Shown here: positions 44,909 to 52,919 of the stretch, one piece after another | How positions within the stretch are numbered: position 1 is the first letter of the stretch | How the letters are laid out: the number at the start of each line of letters is the position of its first letter | Assembly (NCBI GenBank): GCA_965198415.1 | Contig: CBDAPN010000032.1 | Span: forward strand, 806,001-870,000 | DNA from: Endozoicomonas sp965198415 | Lineage (GTDB): Bacteria > Pseudomonadota > Gammaproteobacteria > Pseudomonadales > Endozoicomonadaceae | Direction: 5' to 3' | DNA length: 64,000 nt | The notes under the pieces: model-generated | What the model was told of the DNA's origin: nothing | The model's database searches: none | What the model saw: only the letters and a program-made list of their open reading frames with translations | Made by a program: the position numbers and the translations under genes

Positions 44909-45931
44909 GTGGCCATCGTATCCCTACCCGAGCCAGTAAAAGAAATAACGCTGGGAATTAGCTCTTGCCTTTTGGGACAAAAAGTTCGTTACGACGGCGG
45001 GCACAAACGCTCTTCTTTTTGCGTCAACACCCTGGACCGTTTTTTTCACTTCGAGCCCGTCTGCCCCGAAGTGGCCATTGGCCTTGGCATTCCTAGACAG
45101 CCCATCCGACTGGTAGGCGATTTGGTGCTGGTACCCGGCGGCCAAAGCTCATTCTCTGCACCACATAAACAACTGCACGTGCGCGTCGTTGGCAGTGATA
45201 ATTCTGCGCTGGATGTGACCGATGCACTGAACCAATACGGCCATAACAAAGCACAGGCGCTGCACCACATCAGTGGCTACATACTCATGCAAAAATCACC
45301 GAGCTGTGGCATGGAACGAGTCAAGGTTTACCATGTGAACGGGCATCCGCTGGGTGAGAGCGCACCGGGTGCTTATGCCAAAGCATTGATTGAAGCCATG
45401 CCCATGCTGCCGGTAGAAGAAGAAGGCCGACTACACGACCCGGTACTTTGCGAGAATTTTTTTATTCGGGTTTACGCCCATCACCGCTGGCACCAGACGG
45501 TGATGAACCAGCCGTCTTACGGTGTACTGGTGGACTTTCATGCTGCCCACAAGTATTTGCTGATGGCTCACTATCCACAGGGTTATGCACAGTTAGGACA
45601 AGTCGTTGCCCAAGGGAGAAAAGTGCCCCTGCAAGCGCTGCTCAATGAATATTTCCAACAATTTATGGAGGCACTGAAGCGGCGAGCAAATCGTAAATCC
45701 CACACGAATGCGATGATGCACATCCTCGGATATGTTAAAAAGAGCATTGATAGCACGGAGCGAAACCAGCTCCTTAAGCTGATTGAAGAGTACCGTCAGA
45801 ACATGGTGCCTCTGATTGCACCTATGGCGATGCTGCGAACCTTCATTGCAAGCCACGGCAGTGCGTACGTTCAACAGCAAGTCTATCTGACACCGTACCC
45901 GGATCAGCTGGGATTAAGAAACCGTATATAA
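44909..45931 (+). CDS. DUF523-DUF1722 fusion protein
   Basis: The 340-residue protein has an N-terminal DUF523 domain with conserved Cys (ISSCLLGQKVRYDGGHK, FEPVCPEVAIGLGIPRQPIR, MQKSPSCGMERVKVY) and a C-terminal DUF1722/YbgA domain (HAAHKYLLMAHYPQGYAQLG). The start is a GTG at 44909 with GGAGAG upstream. This fusion is often found near photolyase genes, but none is here. Function unknown. It precedes a thioesterase by 13 bp. Confidence 0.9.
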   Translation: MAIVSLPEPVKEITLGISSCLLGQKVRYDGGHKRSSFCVNTLDRFFHFEPVCPEVAIGLGIPRQPIRLVGDLVLVPGGQSSFSAPHKQLHVRVVGSDNSALDVTDALNQYGHNKAQALHHISGYILMQKSPSCGMERVKVYHVNGHPLGESAPGAYAKALIEAMPMLPVEEEGRLHDPVLCENFFIRVYAHHRWHQTVMNQPSYGVLVDFHAAHKYLLMAHYPQGYAQLGQVVAQGRKVPLQALLNEYFQQFMEALKRRANRKSHTNAMMHILGYVKKSIDSTERNQLLKLIEEYRQNMVPLIAPMAMLRTFIASHGSAYVQQQVYLTPYPDQLGLRNRI

Positions 45932-45944
45932 AAAAGGAATAATA

Positions 45945-46358
45945 ATGTCGATCTGGAAAAGGCCCTACACTCCCGAAGTTATGCCCTACAAAGAGACTAT
46001 GTGCGACCATGTAGGAATTGAAATCATCGAGGTGGGAGACGACTTCATACGCGGCACGATGCCCGTTGACAAAAGAACCATCCAACCCATGGGACTGCTG
46101 CACGGTGGCGCTTCCGTAGTGCTCGCCGAGACCCTCGGTAGCATTGCCGCCAACTTATGCTGTGAAGATGGCAGTTTCTGCGTTGGTCTGGAAATTAATG
46201 CCAACCACCTGCGCCCCGCAACATCAGGCAAAGTAACCGGCACCACACGCCCGATTCACATTGGCCGCAGCACTCAAGTCTGGGAGATCAAAATCGAAGA
46301 TGACCATGGCAGGCCAACCTGCATTTCCCGCATCACCATGGCGGCAAAAAAAATGTAA
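45945..46358 (+). CDS. hotdog-fold thioesterase, MenI/YdiI-like
   Basis: The 137-residue protein is close to E. coli MenI (YdiI): GDDFIRGTMPVDKRTIQPMG, LLHGGASVVLAETLGSIAAN, CVGLEINANHLRP and HIGRSTQVWEIKIED. The HGG and catalytic Glu in LAETLGS are present. MenI hydrolyses 1,4-dihydroxynaphthoyl-CoA; no menaquinone genes are near, so another acyl-CoA is possible. Confidence 0.88.
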   Translation: MSIWKRPYTPEVMPYKETMCDHVGIEIIEVGDDFIRGTMPVDKRTIQPMGLLHGGASVVLAETLGSIAANLCCEDGSFCVGLEINANHLRPATSGKVTGTTRPIHIGRSTQVWEIKIEDDHGRPTCISRITMAAKKM

Positions 46359-46370
46359 GTTTACTGTCGT

Positions 46371-46393
46371 CGGTTTCCCATTGCGGGAAACCG
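46371..46393. terminator. bidirectional hairpin between thioesterase and tal
   Basis: CGGTTTCCC-ATTGC-GGGAAACCG is a perfect 9-bp stem with a 5-base loop between convergent genes. No T-tract follows. Confidence 0.65.
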
Positions 46394-46405
46394 CTCTCAC
46401 ACCCG

Positions 46406-47362
46406 TCAGGAAAAAGCATCCCGCACCAGTACCTCAAGCTTCATCTGATCTGCGGCAAAGTTGCGAATACCTTCGGCCAGTTTTTCTGTGGCCATCGCGT
46501 CTTCATTCATCGCCCAGCGGAACGCTGCTTCATCCAGAATTACCTTCTCATCACGGGTCGTATTCGAGTCGGCAGACAATTTTTGCACCAACGGCTCCTG
46601 CGATGCTGCCAGCTGCTTTAACAGATCGGGCCCAATGGTCAGGCAGTCGCACCCGGCAAGCTCGGTAATTTCACCGGTATTTCGGAAACTAGCACCCATG
46701 ACCACCGTCTTATAGCCGTAATGTTTGTAATAATTATAAATACGAGAGACCGACAGCACTCCAGGGTCTTCAGCGGGGGAAAAATCGCGCCCCTCTGCTT
46801 TTTTGTACCAGTCCAGAATTCGGCCAACAAAGGGCGAGATTAAATACGCACCGGCATCGGCACAGGCCTGAGCCTGGGCAAAACTGAACAGCAACGTCAG
46901 ATTACAGCGAATGCCCTCTTTTTCCAGCACTTCAGCCGCTCGAATGCCTTCCCAAGTCGAGGCAATTTTAATCAGCACACGATCACTGTCCGCACCTTGT
47001 TGTTTATAAAGGTCAATAAGATGACGGGCTTTTTCAATGCTCGCATCAGTATCGAACGACAGGCGTGCATCCACCTCGGTGGAGACAAAACCGGGAACTA
47101 CTTGCTGAATCTCTTTGCCAATTCGCACCGTTAGCCAGTCACAGGCGTGATGAATACGCTGCTCCATATCGGTAGCAAGACTACGACCATAAGCCACCGC
47201 CTGCGCAAAAAGATCTTTATAAGCCGGAAGCCGGGCGGCTTTCAAAATCAAGGAAGGGTTCGTGGTTGCATCTACAGGCCGATACAGGGAGATGGCGTCA
47301 ATATCACCGGTATCGGCCACTACTTTGGTCATCTTTTTGAGTTGGTCTAGTTGGTTTTGCAT
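46406..47362 (-). CDS. tal: transaldolase
   Basis: The protein has about 318 residues from the ATG at 47362 (GGAG nine bases upstream). It contains ADTGDIDAISLYRPVDATTNPSL, VSTEVDARLSFDT, VLIKIASTWEGIRAAEVL with the Schiff-base Lys, CNLTLLFSFAQAQACADA and PFVGRILDWYKK. It acts in the pentose phosphate pathway. A longer frame to 47419 is unlikely. Ribokinase lies upstream on the same strand. Confidence 0.96.
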   Translation of the reverse strand: MQNQLDQLKKMTKVVADTGDIDAISLYRPVDATTNPSLILKAARLPAYKDLFAQAVAYGRSLATDMEQRIHHACDWLTVRIGKEIQQVVPGFVSTEVDARLSFDTDASIEKARHLIDLYKQQGADSDRVLIKIASTWEGIRAAEVLEKEGIRCNLTLLFSFAQAQACADAGAYLISPFVGRILDWYKKAEGRDFSPAEDPGVLSVSRIYNYYKHYGYKTVVMGASFRNTGEITELAGCDCLTIGPDLLKQLAASQEPLVQKLSADSNTTRDEKVILDEAAFRWAMNEDAMATEKLAEGIRNFAADQMKLEVLVRDAFS

Positions 47363-47466
47363 ACACATTCTCTCCCCAGCCACCGCCGATGGAGGCTGTT
47401 CATAGTCAATCAAGCGCAAAGACTAGCCATATCGGTCATTGAAAGCAAAAGAACAGCACGACTAAA

Positions 47467-48432
47467 TCAATCACCCGATTGAGCTGCCTCAGCAATTTCA
47501 TGGTCGCACTGAATAAACTGCTCCACTTCAAAGCGATACGGTATAGACGACTGTGAACCATCACTCATCACCGAGAGCCCAGCACTGGCATTGGCGAAAA
47601 AAACCGCCTCATGCAGGGGTTTTCCTTCTGCCAGCGCCACCAGCAGAGCGCCGTTGAATGTGTCCCCGGCTGCTGTAGTATCCACAGCCTTGACAGGGAA
47701 CCCGGCGATCAACTCACCTTGTTGACGGCCTGAAACTCCAGACGACGCATAAGCACCCAACGGCCCCATGGTTATGACTACGTTCATAATCCCTTTGTCG
47801 TGCAGTAATGAAGCGGCATATTGGGCAGATTTGCCATCAGTGACTTTAACACCCGTCAGTATTTCTGCTTCACTCTGGTTGGGTGTGATGACATCGACTG
47901 ATCGTAAGACCTCATCCGGCAATGGTCGGGCTGGTGCAGGATTTAAAACGACTTTTAACGCATATTTTTTGGCACTGTGAATAGCCTGTAAAATAACTGC
48001 ATCGCAAACTTCCTGCTGCAAGAGCAGATAGTCCGCATTCGCAATCAACTGAGCGTGGCGCACAACATCATCCGCAGTGAGCGCATCATTGGCACCGGCA
48101 GATATGCCAATACTGTTTTCCCCCTTAGCATCGACAAAAATCAGGGCGACCCCCGTGTTATGACCCTGAGCTTCAATAACCGCAGACGTTTCAATACCTT
48201 CATCATTGAGTTGGCAGACTATCTCCCGTCCAAAATCATCCTCACCAATAGCCGCCATAATGTGCGTATTGCCACCAAGGCGAGCACAGGCAACCGCCTG
48301 ATTAGCCCCTTTGCCACCGGCCATAATGTTATAGGATTGACCGGCCAGTGTTTGGCCCGGTTGCGGCAAATGATCCACCTGCAGAATATGGTCAACATTA
48401 ATGCTGCCAAGCACAAGAATCTGTTTACTCAT
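47467..48432 (-). CDS. rbsK: ribokinase
   Basis: The protein has about 321 residues from the ATG at 48432 (AGGT upstream). It is a PfkB-family kinase: VLGSINVDHILQVDHLPQPGQT, MAGGKGANQAVACARLG, AIGEDDFG and the catalytic DTTAAGDTFNGAL. It phosphorylates ribose to ribose 5-phosphate, which connects to tal downstream. No ribose transporter is present in the window. Confidence 0.93.
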   Translation of the reverse strand: MSKQILVLGSINVDHILQVDHLPQPGQTLAGQSYNIMAGGKGANQAVACARLGGNTHIMAAIGEDDFGREIVCQLNDEGIETSAVIEAQGHNTGVALIFVDAKGENSIGISAGANDALTADDVVRHAQLIANADYLLLQQEVCDAVILQAIHSAKKYALKVVLNPAPARPLPDEVLRSVDVITPNQSEAEILTGVKVTDGKSAQYAASLLHDKGIMNVVITMGPLGAYASSGVSGRQQGELIAGFPVKAVDTTAAGDTFNGALLVALAEGKPLHEAVFFANASAGLSVMSDGSQSSIPYRFEVEQFIQCDHEIAEAAQSGD

Positions 48433-49058
48433 AATTACCTGTAGAAATAAAACCGAAGTTAAAAACTGACGATACGTATGCACTCATCAAAACGGACATC
48501 TTTTGCCGAGTGGCACTTAAACTCATAAGCTCTGATGACGTCTAGCAGGTCAGTGAGCAGGGATAGGCTAAAGGTAAGGAGGAATGTTCAGAGTTTTCCT
48601 GCTGGCCAGCAAATAAGCGCCGCATTTGCAGCAGAGTCTTTTGCGAGCCAGCAATTTTACCCGCTTTTGCGACCGGTTGCTTTCACTCAGACGCAACATA
48701 CTCTGATGTGTTGAGCACATATAAAAAACTCCTGACGTACAAAAAAACTGAAAAACAATATTCAAATTTTTTAACGAAGCTATGAACTCAGGATAGATGA
48801 AAGCGAAGGCTTAGAAACTGCTCGCTCTCTTATGTTTGCATGGGTTTCCTCTCCCGGAATGACAAACAATAAGCGATACGATCGTACCCTCTAAAGACGC
48901 TAACCCAGAACAGCCGCCAAGGCTTTGCGTTAAACAGCAACTTGGTATCCACTAAATGCCAGTTTTTTTGCCAGCAGCCGCTTTTTAACTGTTGGCAATA
49001 AAGGCATAATTTCGGCATTACTCAACTGCCACCTGCGCTACCCACAACTGGTCTGAGG
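48433..49058. other. 626-bp intergenic stretch before nth
   Basis: No gene is clearly supported. Two short minus-strand frames (48568-48765 and 48830-49018) have Cys pairs (CCKCG and CLYC), but their ribosome-binding sites are weak and they may be chance frames. Confidence 0.4.
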
Positions 49059-49691
49059 ATGAACAAAGAGAAAAGAACGCAAATTTTCACCCGTTTGCGC
49101 CAAGCTAACCCCAATCCAACCACGGAGCTGAATTACAGCAACGCCTTTGAGCTGTTGGTGGCGGTTATTTTATCCGCCCAAGCCACCGATGTGGGAGTCA
49201 ACAAAGCAACGGATAAACTCTACCCCGTTGCCAACACTCCAGAAGCCATTTTGGCTCTGGGGGTGGACGGCCTCAAGGAGTACATAAAAACCATCGGCCT
49301 GTTCAATTCAAAAGCACAAAACGTCATCAAAACCTGTCAGATTCTCATTGAAAAACACAACAGCATTGTGCCAGATAACCGTGCGGACCTTGAGGCTCTG
49401 CCCGGCGTCGGCAGAAAAACAGCCAATGTCGTATTAAATACCGCCTTTAAACAACCCACTATGGCGGTGGATACCCATATTTTCCGAATCTCAAACCGTA
49501 CTGGTATTGCCCCCGGCAAAAATGTTCTGGAAGTCGAAAAGAGGCTGGTACGTTTAGTGCCGAAAGAATTTTTGCTGGACGCCCACCACTGGCTGATTCT
49601 GCATGGCCGATATGTCTGCAAGGCGAGAAAGCCGCAATGTGGCAGCTGCCTTATAGAGGACTTGTGTGAGTATAAACAAAAGGTCTCATGA
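49059..49691 (+). CDS. nth: endonuclease III
   Basis: The 210-residue protein has the helix-hairpin-helix LEALPGVGRKTANVVLN with catalytic Lys, VDTHIFRISNRTG with catalytic Asp, and a 4Fe-4S cluster CKARKPQCGSCLIEDLC (C-x6-C-x2-C-x5-C). It removes oxidised pyrimidines from DNA. Length is standard. Confidence 0.97.
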   Translation: MNKEKRTQIFTRLRQANPNPTTELNYSNAFELLVAVILSAQATDVGVNKATDKLYPVANTPEAILALGVDGLKEYIKTIGLFNSKAQNVIKTCQILIEKHNSIVPDNRADLEALPGVGRKTANVVLNTAFKQPTMAVDTHIFRISNRTGIAPGKNVLEVEKRLVRLVPKEFLLDAHHWLILHGRYVCKARKPQCGSCLIEDLCEYKQKVS

Positions 49692-49930
49692 TTTAAGCGC
49701 ACGACCATAACGCACAAATTCAACAAAAAGCAGCAAAGGCTCTGAAAATAAACTTAAGCACCTTGTCATTTTGACAACTGATCAAGAGGCTGTAGATCGT
49801 ATAAATCAAGGCAAGAACTGACTCATCACCGTCATTCGGCACAGCAGCCCTACGACAGTGGGCAGACAAATCCGTGGTCTATGTTGTTTGAGTGTTCACC
49901 ACTTCTTCCAAAACAAAGGTTTTTTTCCTG

Positions 49931-50983
49931 ATGACATTTTCATACGGTGTAATTGAAGGTCTGTACGATAAAGATAACCACTGGTCCTGGGCATCCAGAG
50001 ATGCCTATGTCGATTTCTGTGCCCAAAAATGCCTGGATTTTTATATCTATGCGCCAAAAAATGATCCGTATCTGCGCGAACAGTGGGCGCAACCCTGGCC
50101 AGAGCATGAAATGCAAAAGCTGCATACTCTCAGTGCCAACATGCGAAAACGCTGCGTGCGCTTTGGTGTTGGGCTAACGCCTTTCAATGTGCGCTCTTTA
50201 GATACAAAAAATCGCCAACAGCTAAAAAAGAAAATAGCCAGCATCAACCAGCTTAAGCCCGACATTCTGTGCATTCTGTTCGACGATTTCACTAACGAAG
50301 TTGATAACCTCGCCCAAACACAGGCAGAAATTGCACAGTTTATTGCCGGGCAGAGCACGGCAGAACAATTTATTGTTGTGGGCACTTACTACTCGAAAGA
50401 CCCATTATTGCAGCGGGTCTATGGGAAGATGCCAGAAAATTACTGGCCTGCGCTTGGGCAGTCCTTGCCTCAGGAATTTGATATTTTCTGGACCGGCGAC
50501 CACGTCATTTCCCTCGGTTATGACCAGCAAGGCCTGCAACAAATGACAGACTACTTCCGTCGTAAACCTTTCCTTTGGGATAACTACCCGGTCAACGACA
50601 CTGCTTGGCTGCAAAACCGTCTGCGACTTTACACCTTCACCTCCCGCCCCTGGAAAATCAGTGAATGGTGCAGCGGCCATGCGGCTAACCCTATGGTTCA
50701 GCCCATGCTTTCGATGATCCCACTGGCCACGTTGTCGGATTTATACCAACAAAAAGGGCAGTTCGACCCGCTCGACAGCTTTAAAAAAGCAGCTCGTGAC
50801 CTATGCGGTGACGCCTTAGCTGCCGCTATCGAAGACAACCTGATCAACTTGACCGAAGAAGGTTTACTGAATTTTTCCAACTTCACCCGCAAACGGTTAC
50901 AAAAAACCTTTGCTGCATTTTCTAGTGAACGTGAGCAGCCATTTGTTAAGGAAATTCTTAAGTGGTTGGAACCTATTGAGTAG
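49931..50983 (+). CDS. GH84-like beta-N-acetylglucosaminidase domain protein
   Basis: The protein has about 350 residues from the ATG at 49931. It matches the hexosaminidase (O-GlcNAcase) domain of GH84: GVIEGLYDKDNHWSWASR, YIYAPKNDPYLREQW, the catalytic Asp pair ILFDDFTNE (D118 and D119), VVGTYYSKDP, IFWTGDHVIS and PFLWDNYPVND. There is no signal peptide, so it is probably cytoplasmic. It may cleave GlcNAc from wall fragments or from proteins. It ends 47 bp before dapE. Confidence 0.8.
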   Translation: MTFSYGVIEGLYDKDNHWSWASRDAYVDFCAQKCLDFYIYAPKNDPYLREQWAQPWPEHEMQKLHTLSANMRKRCVRFGVGLTPFNVRSLDTKNRQQLKKKIASINQLKPDILCILFDDFTNEVDNLAQTQAEIAQFIAGQSTAEQFIVVGTYYSKDPLLQRVYGKMPENYWPALGQSLPQEFDIFWTGDHVISLGYDQQGLQQMTDYFRRKPFLWDNYPVNDTAWLQNRLRLYTFTSRPWKISEWCSGHAANPMVQPMLSMIPLATLSDLYQQKGQFDPLDSFKKAARDLCGDALAAAIEDNLINLTEEGLLNFSNFTRKRLQKTFAAFSSEREQPFVKEILKWLEPIE

Positions 50984-51030
50984 CATCAGCTAAACTCTTT
51001 GGCTAATTAACCCAAAACGGACGACCAAAA

Positions 51031-52167
51031 ATGACTACAAAAACCCTGCAACTGGCCATGGACTTAATTAGCCGGGTCTCCGTCACACCCACCGATGCTG
51101 GCTGTCAGGAGTTGCTCATCAGTCGCTTAGAGCCACTTGGCTTTAACGTAGAGCGACTGCGCTTCGGTGAGGTTGATAACCTGTGGCTGCGTAAAGGCGA
51201 CCAGAGTCCGGTATTGGCCTTTGCTGGCCACACCGACGTTGTGCCTGCCGGGAATGAGGAGCACTGGGATAATCCGCCTTTTCAACCGGCCATAATCGAC
51301 GGCATCCTTCATGGCCGTGGCGCTGCCGATATGAAAGGCAGTCTGGCGGCCATGGTGAGTGCCTGCGAAAACTTTCTTAGTGAGCACCCTAACCACACAG
51401 GCTCCATCGCTTTTTTACTCACCAGCGATGAAGAAGGACCCGCCAAAAACGGCACAGTTAAAGTGATTGAGCACCTTGAAGGGCGCAACGAAAAGATCGA
51501 CTGGTGCCTGATCGGAGAACCCTCCAGCACCCATACCGTGGGCGATGTAATCAAAAATGGCCGCCGGGGTTCCCTGCACGGCCACTTGACTATCCAAGGT
51601 GTTCAGGGTCATGTGGCCTACCCGAATCTGGCGCGAAACCCGATCCATGAAGTGGCTCTGGCGATTGCCGAGCTAACCGGCGAAGTATGGGATGAAGGCA
51701 ACCAATACTTCCCGCCCACCAGCTTTCAAATCTGGCAAATTTATGCGGGTAATGGCGCCAGCAATGTGATACCCGGCGAGTGTCAGATAAATTTTAACTT
51801 TCGTTTCTCCTCTGAAGTCACTGCCGAACAGCTACAGCAACGGGTTACCGCTATTCTCGATCAACACCAGCTGGAATACAGCATCGACTGGCACCTCAGT
51901 GGACAACCATTTTTGACCCACCCGGGCGCTTTGGTCAATGCGGCGCAACGGGCAATTTTGGACGTCACCGGAATGACCACCGAATTATCCACCTCTGGCG
52001 GTACCTCCGACGGTCGCTTTATTGCCCCTACCGGCGCGCAAGTGGTAGAGCTTGGCCCGGTTAATGCCACCATCCATAAGGTCAATGAGTGCGTAAAAGC
52101 TGAAGACCTCAATACCCTGGAGAAAATTTATACGGGTATACTTAAACACCTGCTGACTAACCAATGA
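51031..52167 (+). CDS. dapE: succinyl-diaminopimelate desuccinylase
   Basis: The 378-residue zinc enzyme has FAGHTDVVPAGNEEHWDNPP, GRGAADMKGSLAAMV, TSDEEGPAKNGT and TSGGTSDGRFIAPTGAQVVE, matching DapE. It acts in lysine and diaminopimelate synthesis, needed for the wall. The next gene follows after 10 bp. Confidence 0.96.
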   Translation: MTTKTLQLAMDLISRVSVTPTDAGCQELLISRLEPLGFNVERLRFGEVDNLWLRKGDQSPVLAFAGHTDVVPAGNEEHWDNPPFQPAIIDGILHGRGAADMKGSLAAMVSACENFLSEHPNHTGSIAFLLTSDEEGPAKNGTVKVIEHLEGRNEKIDWCLIGEPSSTHTVGDVIKNGRRGSLHGHLTIQGVQGHVAYPNLARNPIHEVALAIAELTGEVWDEGNQYFPPTSFQIWQIYAGNGASNVIPGECQINFNFRFSSEVTAEQLQQRVTAILDQHQLEYSIDWHLSGQPFLTHPGALVNAAQRAILDVTGMTTELSTSGGTSDGRFIAPTGAQVVELGPVNATIHKVNECVKAEDLNTLEKIYTGILKHLLTNQ

Positions 52168-52177
52168 CACAAACCGA

Positions 52178-52579
52178 ATGAGCACACATCAACCACCGAC
52201 GATCGAAGACATCGAAGTGTATGCCAAAAACCTCTCACTTGAGGCGATCACTGACTGGCTTGACAGCCAGTTTAAAAGTGTCGTCTTTTTAAACAAAGGC
52301 AAGGCAGTCCACGACCTGAAAGTGAGTGCAAACGGCAGAACCATTACCGTGATTATTGTGGAGCACGCAGTTGGCAAAGCCTGGACCAGCATCTGGTTCA
52401 AAAACGCCGGCACCCCATGGCAGGACGACACCCAGTGCGCTCGCAGCCTTCAGGCACACTGCCAATGTCAGGTTCGCTGCAACTTTGGCCCTTGGCAAGA
52501 AGGAGCCGACATGGACGAATGGTGGCAGCTGGATGAAACAGGGCAAGAGAGTTTGATCAAATGGCCAAATGCCTCGTAG
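52178..52579 (+). CDS. conserved hypothetical protein after dapE
   Basis: The 133-residue protein is not recognised. It is soluble, with Trp-rich and Cys-containing segments (KAWTSIWFKNAGTPWQDD, CQCQVRCNFGPW). The 10-bp gap to dapE suggests an operon. The end is followed by a perfect hairpin (52611-52630). Confidence 0.6.
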   Translation: MSTHQPPTIEDIEVYAKNLSLEAITDWLDSQFKSVVFLNKGKAVHDLKVSANGRTITVIIVEHAVGKAWTSIWFKNAGTPWQDDTQCARSLQAHCQCQVRCNFGPWQEGADMDEWWQLDETGQESLIKWPNAS

Positions 52580-52610
52580 GAGGCTATACCCCCATTGCAC
52601 GTCAAGATGC

Positions 52611-52630
52611 AGGGTTTGACATCAAACCCT
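52611..52630 (+). terminator. hairpin after the dapE operon
   Basis: AGGGTTTGA and TCAAACCCT (52611-52619 and 52622-52630) form a perfect stem with a 2-base centre. No T-tract follows. The rest of the 340-bp gap holds a possible promoter TTGCGT at 52776 and TAGAAT with GCCTG-CAAA-CAGGC in its spacer, which may serve plsB. Confidence 0.5.
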
Positions 52631-52919
52631 TGGCTATCGAACAACTCTGATCAGGACCGACAGGGTGCAGCATCGGAAGTATCTTTTGATAAAAATTCAG
52701 CAATCATAAAAAAAGCTATACTGTCGTTTATATAAATTCACACAGCCCTTGCATAAGTTTTTCCCAACCACTTTGCGTCACAGCCTGCAAACAGGCTAGA
52801 ATGCACGACGATTTCAGCACGACTCAAGAAGGCAGAGGTTAGCTTCTGTTTTCAGTCAGTCGGCCCTCTAAACTATCCTTATTTTCTCCAATGACGGATG
52901 CAGGCTAAGAGCCAGTTCC

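Noticed and set aside
48568..49018. Two short minus-strand frames with Cys pairs
   Set aside because: Weak start signals and no family; they may be real but cannot be supported.
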